A stretch of 64,000 bases of DNA from Anodontia alba. Lineage: Eukaryota > Mollusca > Bivalvia > Lucinida > Lucinidae. The stretch is taken from assembly GCA_964016985.1 (NCBI GenBank), contig OZ024826.1, forward strand, positions 46,414,978-46,478,977, read 5' to 3'. How positions within the stretch are numbered: position 1 is the first letter of the stretch; the number at the start of each line of letters is the position of its first letter. A model generated the notes under the pieces. That model worked only from the letters and a program-made list of their open reading frames with translations. It was not told where the DNA came from and did no database searches. The position numbers and the translations under genes are program-made. This document shows positions 23,551 through 34,195 of the stretch, one piece after another.

Positions 23551-23605
23551 AAATACGCGCAGGATTCTAATGTCAAACTTGTAACTAATGGAGTTGATAG
23601 ACAAG
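23551..23605 (+). CDS. Fibrinogen-related protein, exon 2 (linker)
   Basis: The exon is 55 bp, with a polypyrimidine tract and AG before it and CAAG/GTAAGT after it. Phase 0 in and phase 1 out fit both neighbours. It encodes KYAQDSNVKLVTNGVDRQ plus one base, a polar linker between the Cys-rich N-terminal module and the fibrinogen domain. The short length makes the exon dependent on phase and splice-site quality. Confidence 0.75.
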
Positions 23606-23807
23606 GTAAGTGGATTTCGGCGCATGATACCGTATTTGAGACAGCGCACGACAAAACCTACAATAAGATATGTGCGACGAGCGAAGACTCAGATCAGCCT
23701 GCGCTAATCGCATGTGCCTTCGCTAATCGCATGTGCCTTTTACAGTCTTCAGGCTATCTAAATAAGGATAAACGAGAACCCTTGTGCTGGGTGAATGTAC
23801 TGGCCCC

Positions 23808-23912
23808 AGTAAGCATTCTTTATAAATCTACAGCGGGCCGTTATCAGCCCGTCAGGGTAGCTGACGGGCCGATAACGGCCCGCTATAGATTTATAAAGAA
23901 TGCTAGCAGGGG
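23808..23912. repeat. Family I palindrome in intron 2
   Basis: AAGCATTCTTTATAAATCTA… GGGCCGTTATCAGCCCGTCA, with a CAGGGTAGCTGACGGGCCGA turn and its complement, ending TTTATAAAGAATGCTAGC. Confidence 0.8.
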
Positions 23913-24175
23913 CTGATTGGTTAGCTGAGCGTTTTGGTGAAACCATTATGAAATTGGTTGAGACATTAGGCTATAATTTCTAGAAAATGCTGCCATAAAG
24001 CTGCCATTTTTGTGCGTTAGTGACGTCATATGGTATTCTTTTCCTTTTAAAGTTGATCCTTTTTCAGAAGGAATCTTGGAAGCAGACTTTTTTCCTTTTA
24101 GAATAGTGACATTTCAGAAGGGATAACAAAAGTGCATTCCTTTGAGAGCGTATCCATTCCCCTAAAATTCTATCT

Positions 24176-24537
24176 ACATTCAGTCGAACGTCAATGGCTT
24201 GAACATCTTTGAAATTTTGAAAATTTGTTCCAGACATGTGTAGTTTGAGCCAATGAGGATTAGTCAAGGCGCCAGGTCAGGAGGCAAATGGGGGTAATTT
24301 AGGGGTCTTTTCGACCGTCTATGAAATAATGCTAAGTTGAGTGTACTCATTAGAATCGCTTCGATTAGGCGCTTCTAATGAGTACACACTACATTCTCAT
24401 GATTAAAAAAATTCTTAAAACATCCCTATTAAAATTCTTGAGCTATCGAAAAATTTTCCTAGGGACTCAGAAACGAGTTTGAATCAGCCACGATAAATGA
24501 GCCATCGGTGTTCGAGTCATTCAATGTTTAGTGTATA
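24176..24537. mobile_element. Pogo-like MITE, family E2 (CAATGGCTTGAAC ends)
   Basis: Ends CAGTCGAACGTCAATGGCTT and GTTCGAGTCATTCAATGTTT, with an internal family-D-like hairpin (GTGTACTCATTAGAATCGCT). The right end is 20 bases before fibrinogen exon 3. A related region is 16785-17180. Confidence 0.65.
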
Positions 24538-24557
24538 AGCATTATGCTATATTCCAG

Positions 24558-24816
24558 ATTGTCTGTCGCTTTACCAGGCTGGGTATCGTAAAGACTGTGT
24601 CTACACAATTGAACCCACGGCGGACAACCCCCATGATGTCTTTTGTGACATGTCTTCAGGCGGTTGGACCGTCATTCAGAGACGTCAGGACGGAAGTGAA
24701 GATTTCTACCGGAACTGGAATGACTATGTGAATGGATTTGGTAGTGAAGCTGGGGAATACTGGCTTGGGCTAGAAAATATCCATATTATGACTCAAGAAA
24801 ACAGCGAATTATTCAT
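24558..24816 (+). CDS. Fibrinogen-related protein, exon 3 (N-terminal half of fibrinogen C-terminal domain)
   Basis: Clear first half of a fibrinogen C-terminal globular domain. It begins with the usual Asp-Cys start (DCLSLYQAG), then shows the second cysteine (KDCVYTIEP), the hallmark VFCDMSSGGWTVIQRRQDGS segment, an FYRNWNDYVNGFG motif and EYWLGLENIH. Acceptor TTCCAG and donor TTCAT/GTAAGC are in phase 1 and phase 2. An intron at this place, just before the middle of the domain, is compatible with the exon 4 sequence, which resumes without loss of residues. Confidence 0.95.
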
Positions 24817-24961
24817 GTAAGCATTATATATCATCTAGGTGTTGCTCTGTTTGTTTGGTTTCTTTTCATTTTTTATTGACTGACGAAGCCGCATTTTATA
24901 ATATATGTGGTCCATAAAATAAAGGTAAAATGGATGTACCTGGCGCTTTTTCCTGTCAGTT

Positions 24962-25174
24962 TTAACCCTTGTCCTGCTGAACCCGGATATACCCTGTTTT
25001 GCAAACAGTGTAGATCCTGATCAGTTGGCTTCTGAAGAAGCCAACTGATCTGGACCTGCACTGTTTGCCACCAAGTATGCAAATTTATAGCAACAATCTG
25101 GATCAAGTAATCTGATTAGCTGAAAATTAAAAGTGGGCATGGCATCTTAATTTATTCAGCAGGACAAATGTTAA
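24962..25174. repeat. Family B hairpin element in intron 3 of the fibrinogen-related gene
   Basis: Reverse-orientation copy, TTAACCCTTGTCCTGCTGAA to AGGACAAATGTTAA, with the core arms intact. Confidence 0.8.
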
Positions 25175-25708
25175 CAGAAAGAAAAGATTTCCACAAAGGA
25201 ATAAGTTTACCTACTCTGCTGTCTGCATCTTTCAGAAAGGCGTTTAGCCTTGGCGCTTTATTCACAATGAATGACTTAATGCAAAATCTATTGTCGTAAC
25301 TGCCTAAGCACGAATAAGTTTTATTCTGTTCATTGGTTTTAAAAAAATGGATTTTCATTTTTTCGCCAAAAGTAAAATGACTGCAAATTATGCAGAAATC
25401 GGGTAGGTAAATTGCATGCAGATTTTCAACAAGTTCCAGTCTTTCCAATATTCTGAAAGCTTCACAATAATGTCATAAAATATCAATAAGAATATGCAAA
25501 GAAAAGTGAAAGCTATTTTCTTACATAAAATTCCTCCTTTGAGAATTTATTTACGTTACTGTTTCGGAGCATGTTTTTGAAGTATGCATTAAACTTGCAA
25601 TACTGTTAAACATTTTGATAACACTCTAACATAGCTATATCGCTTAAAGGGACTGGATACACCAGGCAGATTTTTCACCTATGTTTCGTTTTTCTACCGA
25701 TCAATCTA

Positions 25709-25870
25709 ATACAGTTGACTCTCGTTATCTCAAACACCGATGGTTTAAACTAGTGTCAAAATAAACCTAGATAAGTAGTAATATTGAAATGTTTGCTATA
25801 TGTTTCCGTACATTTCAACTCCTTTCATCTCAAACAACTGTTATCTCAAACCAAACATTCTGGTCCTTGG
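25709..25870. mobile_element. Pogo-like MITE fragment, family E
   Basis: ACAGTTGACTCTCGTTATCT and a CTGTTATCTCAAACCAAACA inner block. The right end is missing. Confidence 0.55.
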
Positions 25871-26183
25871 ATTTTGAGAGAAGAAGAGCAACTCTTAATT
25901 TTCTGGGTCACAATCACGAAAATCGGCGTTTCTTGTGTTGTTCGTTCTTATGTGTTTTTGTGGCTGCTCGCTGCAGTCTTTTGTGTTTGGTCCTGTTTAT
26001 GTCTCGTTGGTGTATTTGATGGGTCGTGTCTGGCATCGTAATCACCATGTTGGGGAAGAACTGGGACCAGTTGTTCAAAACTAACGATGTCTTTAGTAAA
26101 CGTATCGTTAAAACTTTGATCATTAAATATGGAACATATGCTGATATTTTTGCTGAAAAAATGTGAGTAGCTTTTGCATTTGT

Positions 26184-26186
<3 letters not shown>

Positions 26187-26264
<78 letters not shown>
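26187..26264. repeat. (AT)n microsatellite, 39 units
   Basis: Uninterrupted AT for 78 bases. The frames reading Tyr-Ile repeats across it on both strands are not genes. Confidence 0.98.
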
Positions 26265-26265
<1 letters not shown>

Positions 26266-26267
<2 letters not shown>

Positions 26268-26570
26268 TCTCTGGGCTTATTCAGCAGACGACAAATTGGT
26301 GATATTTTTCTTATTTTTTTCCCGGAAAAAGGATTTGACATTTCATGCGAATCGTCTTCAATGGAGAAAATTTTCATGAAATGTCAAATCCTGTTTTTTT
26401 TCTTACTCTTCCCCAAAACAGGATGTGACATTTCATACAAATTGTCTCTGTTGGAGACAATGTCAGATCCTGTTTTCTGGGAAAAATAAGAGAGAGAGAG
26501 AGAGAAAAAAAAATTCAAAATGTCGTCTGCTGAAAATTTTACCCAGGTAAGTGCTAAGCGTTAATGAAGT
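26266..26570. mobile_element. Family C hairpin element with a tripled inner arm
   Basis: Three AGGAT(T/G)TGACATTTCAT blocks instead of two, an AG-repeat of about 20 bases, and CGTCTGCTG at the right. It abuts the (AT)n tract at 26187-26264. Confidence 0.75.
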
Positions 26571-26699
26571 ACATGCATAGGTGATGCATGAAATATAAAT
26601 TTCCGTCAATTCCCATTACCGTTTTATAAACTATGGCTCAAAAGAGATGTTACAAATAGTTTTGATTTTACTTCAAGACTGAGACTGTTTGGATTATAT

Positions 26700-27000
26700 A
26701 GTGAAAACAAAACTGCATTACTAGTCTTTGAATATTTTATTAAACATTGACTATTATACAATGTTTATAACCGTCAAGAACACGTTACTAGATTTTGAAT
26801 ATTTTATTCAACACTGACTATTATACAATGTTTATAACCTACAAGAACACGTTAATAGATTTTGAATATTTTATCCAACATTAACTATTATACAATGTTT
26901 ATAACCTACAAGAACACGTTACTAGATTTTGAATATTTTATTCAACACTAACTGTTATACAATGCTTATAACCTACAAGAACAAAATGTTTTTACTATAT
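26700..27000 (+). repeat. Tandem repeat, period about 68 bp, four copies
   Basis: Each unit reads ACTAGATTTTGAATATTTTA ... ACTATTATACAATGTTTATA ACC(T/G)ACAAGAACACG. Only a few substitutions separate the copies. It lies in intron 3 of the fibrinogen-related gene. Confidence 0.85.
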
Positions 27001-27039
27001 ATATCTTATTGTCATGCGTAGGTTATGTAGTAGGGTAGG

Positions 27040-27235
27040 CAAAATTAACCTTTAAAACGCCTAGCAAAATTTGTTGCAGGCGACACAATATTTTCTTTTC
27101 AAAGAAAATAAATATAGAAATGCGCGTCTGCTTGTCTGTTTTTCACATGAAATGTCAGTACTTATTTTCTTTGAAAGATAATATTTAAAAACGTCGTCTG
27201 TTGCAGTTGTGATTGTCGTTTTAAGGATTAGTTAC
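27040..27235. mobile_element. Family C-related hairpin, diverged
   Basis: TTAACCTTTAAAACGCCTAG at left and CGTTTTAAGGATTAGTTA at right, with inner arms TTTTCTTTTCAAAGAAAATA and ACTTATTTTCTTTGAAAGAT. Confidence 0.6.
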
Positions 27236-27264
27236 AATTTTCGGAGTAGGTTTGGTTTTAAGTC

Positions 27265-27484
27265 ATCACGAAAACATGCCTATATAATTTTGACCCCCTT
27301 AAATCCCAATTTGATATAGTAAAACTGGGGTTTACAGGGGTATAAATCAGCGAGGCGGTTCTAACGAGTAGCCACAATCTATGTTTTGAGCAGAAATATG
27401 AAAAATATCAGAATTTTTATCTGAAAACTTCCAATTTTTGTTTGCGAAATTTTCAATATATTTGAATAGGCATGTTTTCGTAAT
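27265..27484. mobile_element. Family A MITE, copy 5, one core arm deleted
   Basis: Ends ATCACGAAAACATGCC and GGCATGTTTTCGTAAT. The left half of the central hairpin is missing, leaving GCGAGGCGGTTCTAACGAG. It lies 255 bases before exon 4 of the fibrinogen-related gene. Confidence 0.8.
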
Positions 27485-27738
27485 GATATGTTTTATTGCC
27501 TGTCATTGGCTATTTAATGAGCTTGGGCACACTACTTCTTACAATTTTCGGTGTAAGCAGTAAACAAAATCCCACACTGACATGTGTAGTCTGGTCAGGT
27601 TCGAGGATGTTCGGTGATCAAAGTAGTAAATTCTGTATAGTGTATAGGCAAGTGGATAGCGAAAATCTTCACCAAACCTCGCCGTCCACTCATGGCGCTA
27701 ATTTCTGGCTAATTTCAGTTGCTCTCTCTGTCTTTCAG

Positions 27739-28117
27739 AAACATAGAAGCATTTGAAGGGACTACTACAAAAACTTCATACTACGCCCACTATCAGACCA
27801 TGATTGTATACGGCGCCTCAGATAATTATAGGCTAAACATATCTGGATTTTCAGGGGATACTGGCGACTCTATGGCTACCCACAATGGCATGACGTTCTC
27901 AACTTTTGACAAGGATACTGATCAAACAGGAGAACACTGTGCCGATACGTACCACGGTGGTTGGTGGTATAATGCTTGCCACTCTGCCAACCTGAACGGA
28001 GTCTATAATGAAACAGCTTATGGACTAGGAATCAACTGGTGGTATATTACTGACCATAACGTTTCACTCAAAGCAACTACGATGAAAATAAGACGAGTAT
28101 TGTTACCAGAAGTCTAA
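27739..28117 (+). CDS. Fibrinogen-related protein, exon 4 (C-terminal half of fibrinogen domain, stop)
   Basis: Second half of the domain, starting after TGTCTTTCAG and ending at TAA. It shows the family's signature features: SDNYRLNISGFSGDTGDSM, a calcium-site-like DKDTDQ segment, the disulfide pair around CADTYHGGWWYNAC, then HSANLNGVY and GINWWYITDHNVSLKAT ending MKIRRV. Three further sequons (NIS, NET, NVS) suggest a glycosylated secreted protein. Together exons 3 and 4 give a domain of about 212 residues, the usual length, with all four expected cysteines. The gene looks intact, with no frameshift or stop. Confidence 0.95.
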
Positions 28118-28417
28118 AGAATGTGTATCTAGAGGTTAAATGCACCCTGAGTTTAAAATACAGGAATATTTCCCAAGACATATGCATATCCGATAAACAA
28201 ACGAGTGCGTTAGAAAGAGCTAGTATATTAGATTTGCAAATTTCCTGTTTATCTAAATTTTAAACTCTCTCCGAATTAACTTACATATTACATATCATAA
28301 ACTTTCCTTTTTAATTTCTTCAGATTCTGTTTTATGCTGGTTCGACGTTTTAAAATGACACCAATACATTTAGCTACGTCACGTCTGCATTTGTCACGCG
28401 GCGCAGTAGGGTTCTAA

Positions 28418-28423
28418 AATAAA
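28418..28423 (+). terminator. Candidate polyadenylation signal of the fibrinogen-related gene
   Basis: AATAAA, 300 bases after the stop codon and the first canonical hexamer I see downstream. There is no transcript evidence, so the true 3' end could differ. Confidence 0.35.
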
Positions 28424-29479
28424 TATTTCTTTGCTCTGAGAGAAAATATTTCCTACAAAGAATATAAAATTATATTTCTCTCAGGAATTGCTAAAACAGC
28501 TTCAGACATGTAATATGAATTCGTAAGAGGACTTGATACATTTGATAGATTTACCGCTATTTTATACAAGGGAGGCAGCGTTAGTGACTTCCGATTCTTT
28601 CCTTTTAGAATAGACCCCTTTCCGGAAAGGAAGCAAAACAATATTGACAGACTTGTCGCCTCTGAAAGTATATCCTTTTCTTAAAATTTGAAAAAGCTGA
28701 CGAGCCGCGGTGTCAAGCAATACGTTACTTTACGGCACATGCAGGCAGAGAAAACCCAGTCCCATATGCATCCGTGTACTCCAGTCAGAGCATTTGTTGT
28801 ACACTTGCAAAGCCATTGTATAAAAGAAAACGTCGCCGGATGGCAGAGACAGACATGACAGTACGGATTCACGGATCTGTATCTGTTCGTTTTGCCTAGG
28901 TCGAAGAAATCTTTCCGCTTGACGTCGCTCACATAATATCATAATATATCGTATTCGGTCTAATTAACGCACATATCCGTATAAGCACACAGTCAATTAA
29001 TTCCATAATCTTCCGATTACAGCTCTTGTTCTTTTATCTACTTCTTTATTTTAAAGCATATGTTGAGGTGCTCATTTGAAATGCCTTAATATGTCGAGGC
29101 AATTCAAATGAGTACCATAACATATGCCTTTGTTTAAAGAAAATTAAAAAAGGTGTAGTAGAAACATCATTTAATATGCCCCTTATGAAATTCAATGCTG
29201 AGTTTTCTTTAAAGTGAGCTTTATTAGGTTGATAGTTTACTACAATTTTTTCGAGTAATTTTGAAAAGCAAGCACTCAGTGTGGTAATTAAGTCGAATAC
29301 TGTTGGCACATATGAGTTTATAATCCTGCTGACGGGGCTATCAGCTTCCTATTGTAATGTATACAACGTCTTGCGTGCGGGAAGCCAATCCTGTCACTGG
29401 TTTAGACACCGAGCATGTCAGAAATAAAATCCTGGTCTGCCTGGAGTAACGGTGTATAGAAAAATAGTACAGCAATTGT

Positions 29480-29755
29480 CCAGGAAGAGCCACGATCACA
29501 GATCACTGCCTACCATTGACACCGAGAGGAAGAGCAAACACGACATGGCAGATGGTACGCATGTCACAAACCAAAGAAAAGCAAAATAAGCAGCTCCCTC
29601 TTCCCCAGCGAGGTGATCACAGGATCCACCAAACACAGCAATACAACAATTGACATGGCAAAACACGAAAATATCCCCGCAGCAAGCAGCGACAAGGCCA
29701 CGCAAAGAAAAACCAGCACTAGGACCATAGCCTTAGAAAGGTCAGTAGTACAAAG
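29480..29755. repeat. Retroelement-end repeat, copy 1
   Basis: CCACGATCACAGATCACTGC..., CACCGAGAGGAAGAG, GCAAAACACGAAAA and GGACCATAGCCTTAGAAAGG TCAGTAG. Shared with 56715-57000 and partly with 58740-58880. Confidence 0.6.
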
Positions 29756-29767
29756 TACCCAGTGTAG

Positions 29768-29915
29768 TTAACCCTTGCCATAATGAATAAATTAAAATGC
29801 CACGCCCACTTCTATTTTTCATCCAGGCATATTAATAGATCCAGGTTGTTGATACAAATTCACATTCTTAATAACAAGCAGTGCAAATCAAGATCAGTTG
29901 GCTTCTTCAAAATGC
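29768..29915. repeat. Family B element, truncated in the core
   Basis: The left half is present (GTTAACCCTTGCCATAATGA to CAGTTGGCTTCTTCAAAATG). The right arm is missing. Confidence 0.65.
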
Positions 29916-30449
29916 AAAACAATAAATCCCATAAACCTACCACACTCAAAAGAAAGTCAAAAATGTAAGTAAAGATACCCAGGAAATTCCTCCTTGAGAA
30001 CAACTTGCATGAAATGTCAAATAAGAAAATATCGTCAATATATCGTCTGCTAAATAAACCCATAGAGCGCTAAAAGTTAACGACAATGAACGCTTTTAGT
30101 TGCATTGCTTAAAATCGGACACGAACAGTCTACAGTTGTCCTTCTGTGTCAACCCTAAAAGCGCTAATCATAAAACTAAAGCAAATGACACTTTCATTTT
30201 TTTTTCATTTTTTCAGAGAAAATAAGGCTTGATATTTCATGGCAGACGATTCACATGATATACCAAGTCTTATTATCTCTGAAAAATAGTAATCAACTAG
30301 ACATGTGTCTAAGCACACAAATGCACCCCCGCACCACGCCCTTTGCTCTTTGCCCATATTGCAACAACTATTTTACAAATGCTCAATCTGACCTTTTAAA
30401 CATTCTGACCCCTAGCACTGCCCAAGGGCCTGTTCTAGAGTTGTAGATT

Positions 30450-31925
30450 AATGTCTGGGTACGTATGTTATTGACCTAATTTCAACTTCCTTGCATAAAA
30501 GATACCCCGTTATGACCCCCAAAAGAAATGCGTACATAAATATCAATGTAAAATCCGACCAACGGGTTATACTGACTCAAAATCCATAAGTATGATGTTT
30601 TTACATCAAATGCTCTTCAAGATATGATGCAAAATTACTTGAGCAAGATATGTAGGCCACTCTGACCTACTTTTATTTTGGTGTCAAAGTTGGTCATATT
30701 GACTAATAATCCATAAACATGATGTTTATGCAATAAATATTCTTGTAAGATATAAGGAACAATTACTGGACTGTGAAATGTAGGTCATTATGACCTACAT
30801 TTGTTGTCATTATGACTTACATTTATTTTGAGGTCAAACTTCGGGTCATACTGATTCATAATCCATAAGTATGATGTTTGTACATCAAATACTCTTCAAG
30901 GTATAAGAAAACATACTAAACAATGAAATGTAGGTCACTGTGACCTACATGTTTTTAAGGTCACACTTCGGATCATACTGACTCATAATATATAAATATG
31001 ATGTTTATACATGAAATACTCTGTTAGATATAAGGCAAAATTACTGGACCGTGAAATGAAGGTCACTGTAACCTATATTTATTTTGAGGTAAAAATTCGG
31101 GTCATACTGACTCATAACACAAAAGTCTAATTCTTATACATCAAATACACTTTAAGATAGAAAGAAAATCACTGGACCATGAATTATAGGTAACTGTGAA
31201 CTTCATTTACTCTGAGGTCAAATTTCAGGTCGGTCTAATACATAATCAGAAAAGTACGGTCTAATACATAATCAGAAAGGTACGGTGTTTACACATGAAA
31301 TACTCTTCAAGATGTAAGGCAGAATTACTGGACTGTAATGCGCAGGTCATGCTGACCTTCACTTCATAACCTACAAGTCAGTGTCACAAGGTTGACCGAT
31401 GTCTGACCAAGTATCTGTCCAAGTTGTTAGCCCCACTCCAGGCATGTCTCAAGGGCAATTGTAGCACAGTTGAAGGTTTAAGTCTAAGTAAGTAGCATAC
31501 CAAATTTCAACCTCCTAGCATAAAAGTATCGAAGTTATGACCTAAGTAGCATACCAAATTCAACTTCTTAGTATAAAAGGTACTCAAGTTTGTTCTGTTA
31601 TACATTTTGACCCCTAGCCACACATCAGGGAAGACCCAGAGGCTATCTAGCAAGGAGTGGATGATTCAGGTCCGGGTAAGTAGCATACTAAATTTCAAAT
31701 TCCTAGCTTAAAAGATACCCAAGTTATGACGTCAAGAGAAACGCATACGTAAGACAATTTGAACTAAAATGTAAACTAAGGCACTGACCCTAGTCCTACT
31801 TCAGGGCATGACCTAGAAGCAAATCTAGCACAGAGATGAAGGTTTAGGTAAAGGTAAGTAGCATACCAAATTTCAACTTCCTAGCATAAACGGTAGCCAA
31901 GTTATGGCTTAATGTTAGTACTGTA
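30450..31925 (+). repeat. Satellite with palindromic AGGTCAnnnTGACCT steps
   Basis: Six or more diverged copies (period about 125-145 bp) of CATACTGACTCATAATCCAT AAGTATGATGTTTATACATC ... AATTACTGGACCGTGAAATG plus a GTAGGTCACTGTGACCTAC palindrome between 30545 and 31370. Then 31400-31920 has three or four copies of a second block (AAGTAGCATACCAAATTTCA ACTTCCTAGCATAAAAG). No gene. This fills the gap between the converging genes. Confidence 0.8.
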
Positions 31926-31942
31926 TGAGTCAAACTTTCCCT

Positions 31943-32340
31943 TTAAGCTATTTCTAAGACATGATATTCATGTTCTGTAATAGGATTTGACTCGTCATCT
32001 CTAACAGTTTGAGAAATTACATGTTCCTTGGGAATGGTCTCTAAAACATGATATGTGCGATCTGTATAAGAACTTCGAACATTTTCATTTTGTACAGCCT
32101 CCAAAACATGATAAACAGGGCTAGAGTTTATCTCTAAATGGCCGTCGCTAATAGCTTGTGAATTTGATTCTTCATCATCATCTGCTTCTAACACAAGGTA
32201 GTCATGACTTATATCAGTTTCTAAATCTTTATGTTTGGCATCCTGTGAATTATTAGAATTTATATGCATTGTTCCTACACTCTTATCTTCTGAAGGGTTT
32301 TTGTTGTTATTCTTGCTGTAGTAGCGTCTTGTCATTTCAT
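31943..32340 (-). CDS. Draper/MEGF10-like receptor: terminal tail exon with four YxVL repeats
   Basis: The exon is 398 bp, with acceptor TACGTTTCCAG, entering in phase 1 and ending in TAA. It encodes DEMTRRYYSKNNNKNPSED and then an acidic, Ser/Asn-rich cytoplasmic tail carrying YLVLE once and YHVLE three times, the last just before the C-terminus (EYHVLEIA). Each is a YxxL motif, but the residue two before Tyr is His, Pro or Arg, so they do not fit the ITIM consensus. The gaps between them (about 16-25 residues) are too wide for a classical ITAM. They are likely phosphotyrosine docking or endocytic motifs. Spliced from 42787, the six exons give 631 residues without a break. Confidence 0.8.
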
Positions 32341-32454
32341 CTGGAAACGTAAACATTTTTAGTTATACGGATTCTTGAAAAGGGCCATGGGGTTACACTT
32401 CCAGTCCAAGAAGTATGTTTGTTTGAGTTGCTAATCCATATCTAAAAATTAAAT

Positions 32455-32615
32455 ATTGAATATTAAAAATTTCAGCAGACGACATTCTGATTTTGTTTTT
32501 GTTATTTTTCCTATAAAATAGGATTTGACACTTCATGCAAACTGTCTCCTAAGGAAAATAAAAACAAATATCATCATCTGTCGTCTGTTGAATTTCCCAT
32601 AGCACTGGTGTTAAA
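32455..32615. mobile_element. Family C hairpin element in a receptor intron
   Basis: CAGCAGACGACATTCTGATT and ATCTGTCGTCTGTTGAA ends. The right arm is partly deleted after AACTGTCTCC. Confidence 0.7.
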
Positions 32616-33084
32616 ACTCTGACGGACATACTAGCAGCCGAAACGTTGTAAGTGATAAGTTGTGCCTATGTGAAATAAAGTTGTAAACTAAATATTGTGT
32701 GCAAGTAATACTTCTGTTTGAATAGTTTTATGAATTATTTGTCCCAACTGAAGTGATTCTTGGCTAAAACTCAGCTGAAGGGTAGATCTTTATTGAAATC
32801 AGGCTAACGAGAGGACAACGATGATATCACTTTAACAAGACTTGCACCGCAAGTCAGCGATGTCGGTGCACTGGATGGTAAATACAAGGCGAAATATGGG
32901 CCACTTCAAGCGTAAAGATGTCTTGGAACATGCGCAAATGCGAAAATTTAAATCATTCTGCGCATGCATAAAGTATCATCAGGGCCTTTGCACCATTCAC
33001 ACAGAACCCTGATGAATGTCCGCACATGTAAGGAGAAGCGCCAAAAGCCAAAGAGCGAAATTACTGAATAGCAGAATAAATATA

Positions 33085-33268
33085 TTTTTCATAATTCTGC
33101 TCAAAACATAGATTGTGGGAACTTGGTGAGGCGGTTCTAACGAATACCCACAATCTATGTTTTTGAGCAGAAATAAGAAAAATAATGTATGCCTCTATAA
33201 ACCCCAGTTTTACAATATAAAAGTGGGGTTCAAGGGGGTCAAAATAATATAGGCATGGTTTCGTGATG
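33085..33268. mobile_element. Family A MITE, copy 6, left end lost
   Basis: Starts inside the element (ATATTTTTCATAATTCTGCT) and keeps its right end GGCATGGTTTCGTGAT. It abuts duplication unit C. Confidence 0.75.
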
Positions 33269-33888
33269 GTTGCTCCGTATGAGCCTCACCGTGAGAAAAG
33301 GCTCTTCGGTTCCGTCGAATAAATCATTCAATGCGCATGGCCGGCCCCTTAGCGAGGCCACATGTCAAGTTCTTTGGCTAAGGTTTTCCCTTGACCCACC
33401 GCAGACGTGAGCAAACTGCACAGGTTCTGGCGAGACTGTGCAGATGCGCAGCCTCGCCTGAACCTATGCTGTCAGCATATGCTATAATGGCACTTTTCCC
33501 ATGTCGTGGCTCATACATTCGCGCGCGTTACCTTTCAGATCAGATGGGTTTGTCTTAGATTTTGCCAGATTTGTAGTGGTTTTTAACCCTTCATATTCTG
33601 TGTTAGTTTCTCTGGTAGCACGTAAATCCTCATAAGTTCGGATGTCCTGCAACTTGGCCGATGACGGTGTTTCTGAAGAAAGAAAATTAAGCAAACAGTT
33701 GTTCCGCTTTGGTTATTCTTCAAAGAGGTTGATAAATGAAAATGGCTGCCATCTGTTTTTATGAAAGGGAGAGAGAAGCCGAAAATTGGATACAATTATT
33801 GTACAGAGAATAACAAAAATAGCACTCAATCTAATAAATCTATTTTCGTTGCTTGACTTAATTCATTTCTGTATTCGGAGACTATATT
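33267..33888. repeat. Tandem gene-segment duplication, unit C (intact exon)
   Basis: Runs from GGTTGCTCCGTATGAGCC to CGGAGACTATATT. It contains a block with AGCGAGGCCACATGTCAAG, a hairpin around GCGCAGCC, the intact tail exon copy 2 and an AT-rich end. It is collinear with 33889-37150 and 37379-37790. Confidence 0.8.
33532..33672 (-). CDS. Receptor tail exon, copy 2, with ITAM-like YxxL pair
   Basis: The exon is 141 bp, phase 1-1, with acceptor TTTCTTCAG and donor CTGAAAG/GTAACG. The product is ETPSSAKLQDIRT, YEDL, RATRETNTE, YEGL, then KTTTNLAKSKTNPSDLK. It differs from copy 1 by one codon in length (SSS versus SS) and a handful of substitutions. Because both copies are symmetric and intact, either or both can be spliced in without disturbing the downstream frame. 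Mutually exclusive, optional or joint use cannot be told from DNA alone. Confidence 0.75.
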
Positions 33889-34195
33889 GCCCCGTAGAAT
33901 ATACGAGGAACGTGCAAAAAGTTCTGTCACTTATAGGCTTACTTATAGGCTTACTTAGTTTTATCCCAGGGATATTTTAAAATGCTTCATTGCACTTGAA
34001 TGGTGTGTTGAATAGCTAATTTCGTGCAAATTGCTTTCCAACTGACCAAATTTAAATAGATACAGTCATATACACTGACCAATTTACTTGTTACATTGGA
34101 ACATGGACCAGAAAAATGAAATTCATAGCTATATTAAATGCCGCATTAGGCTTAATATAGATTCAAAGCAGATATTTAATTAATTGTGTGATATA

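Noticed and set aside
25914..26489. Open frames on both strands with Tyr-Ile repeats
   Set aside because: They cross the (AT)n tract and a hairpin element, with no domain and no splice support.
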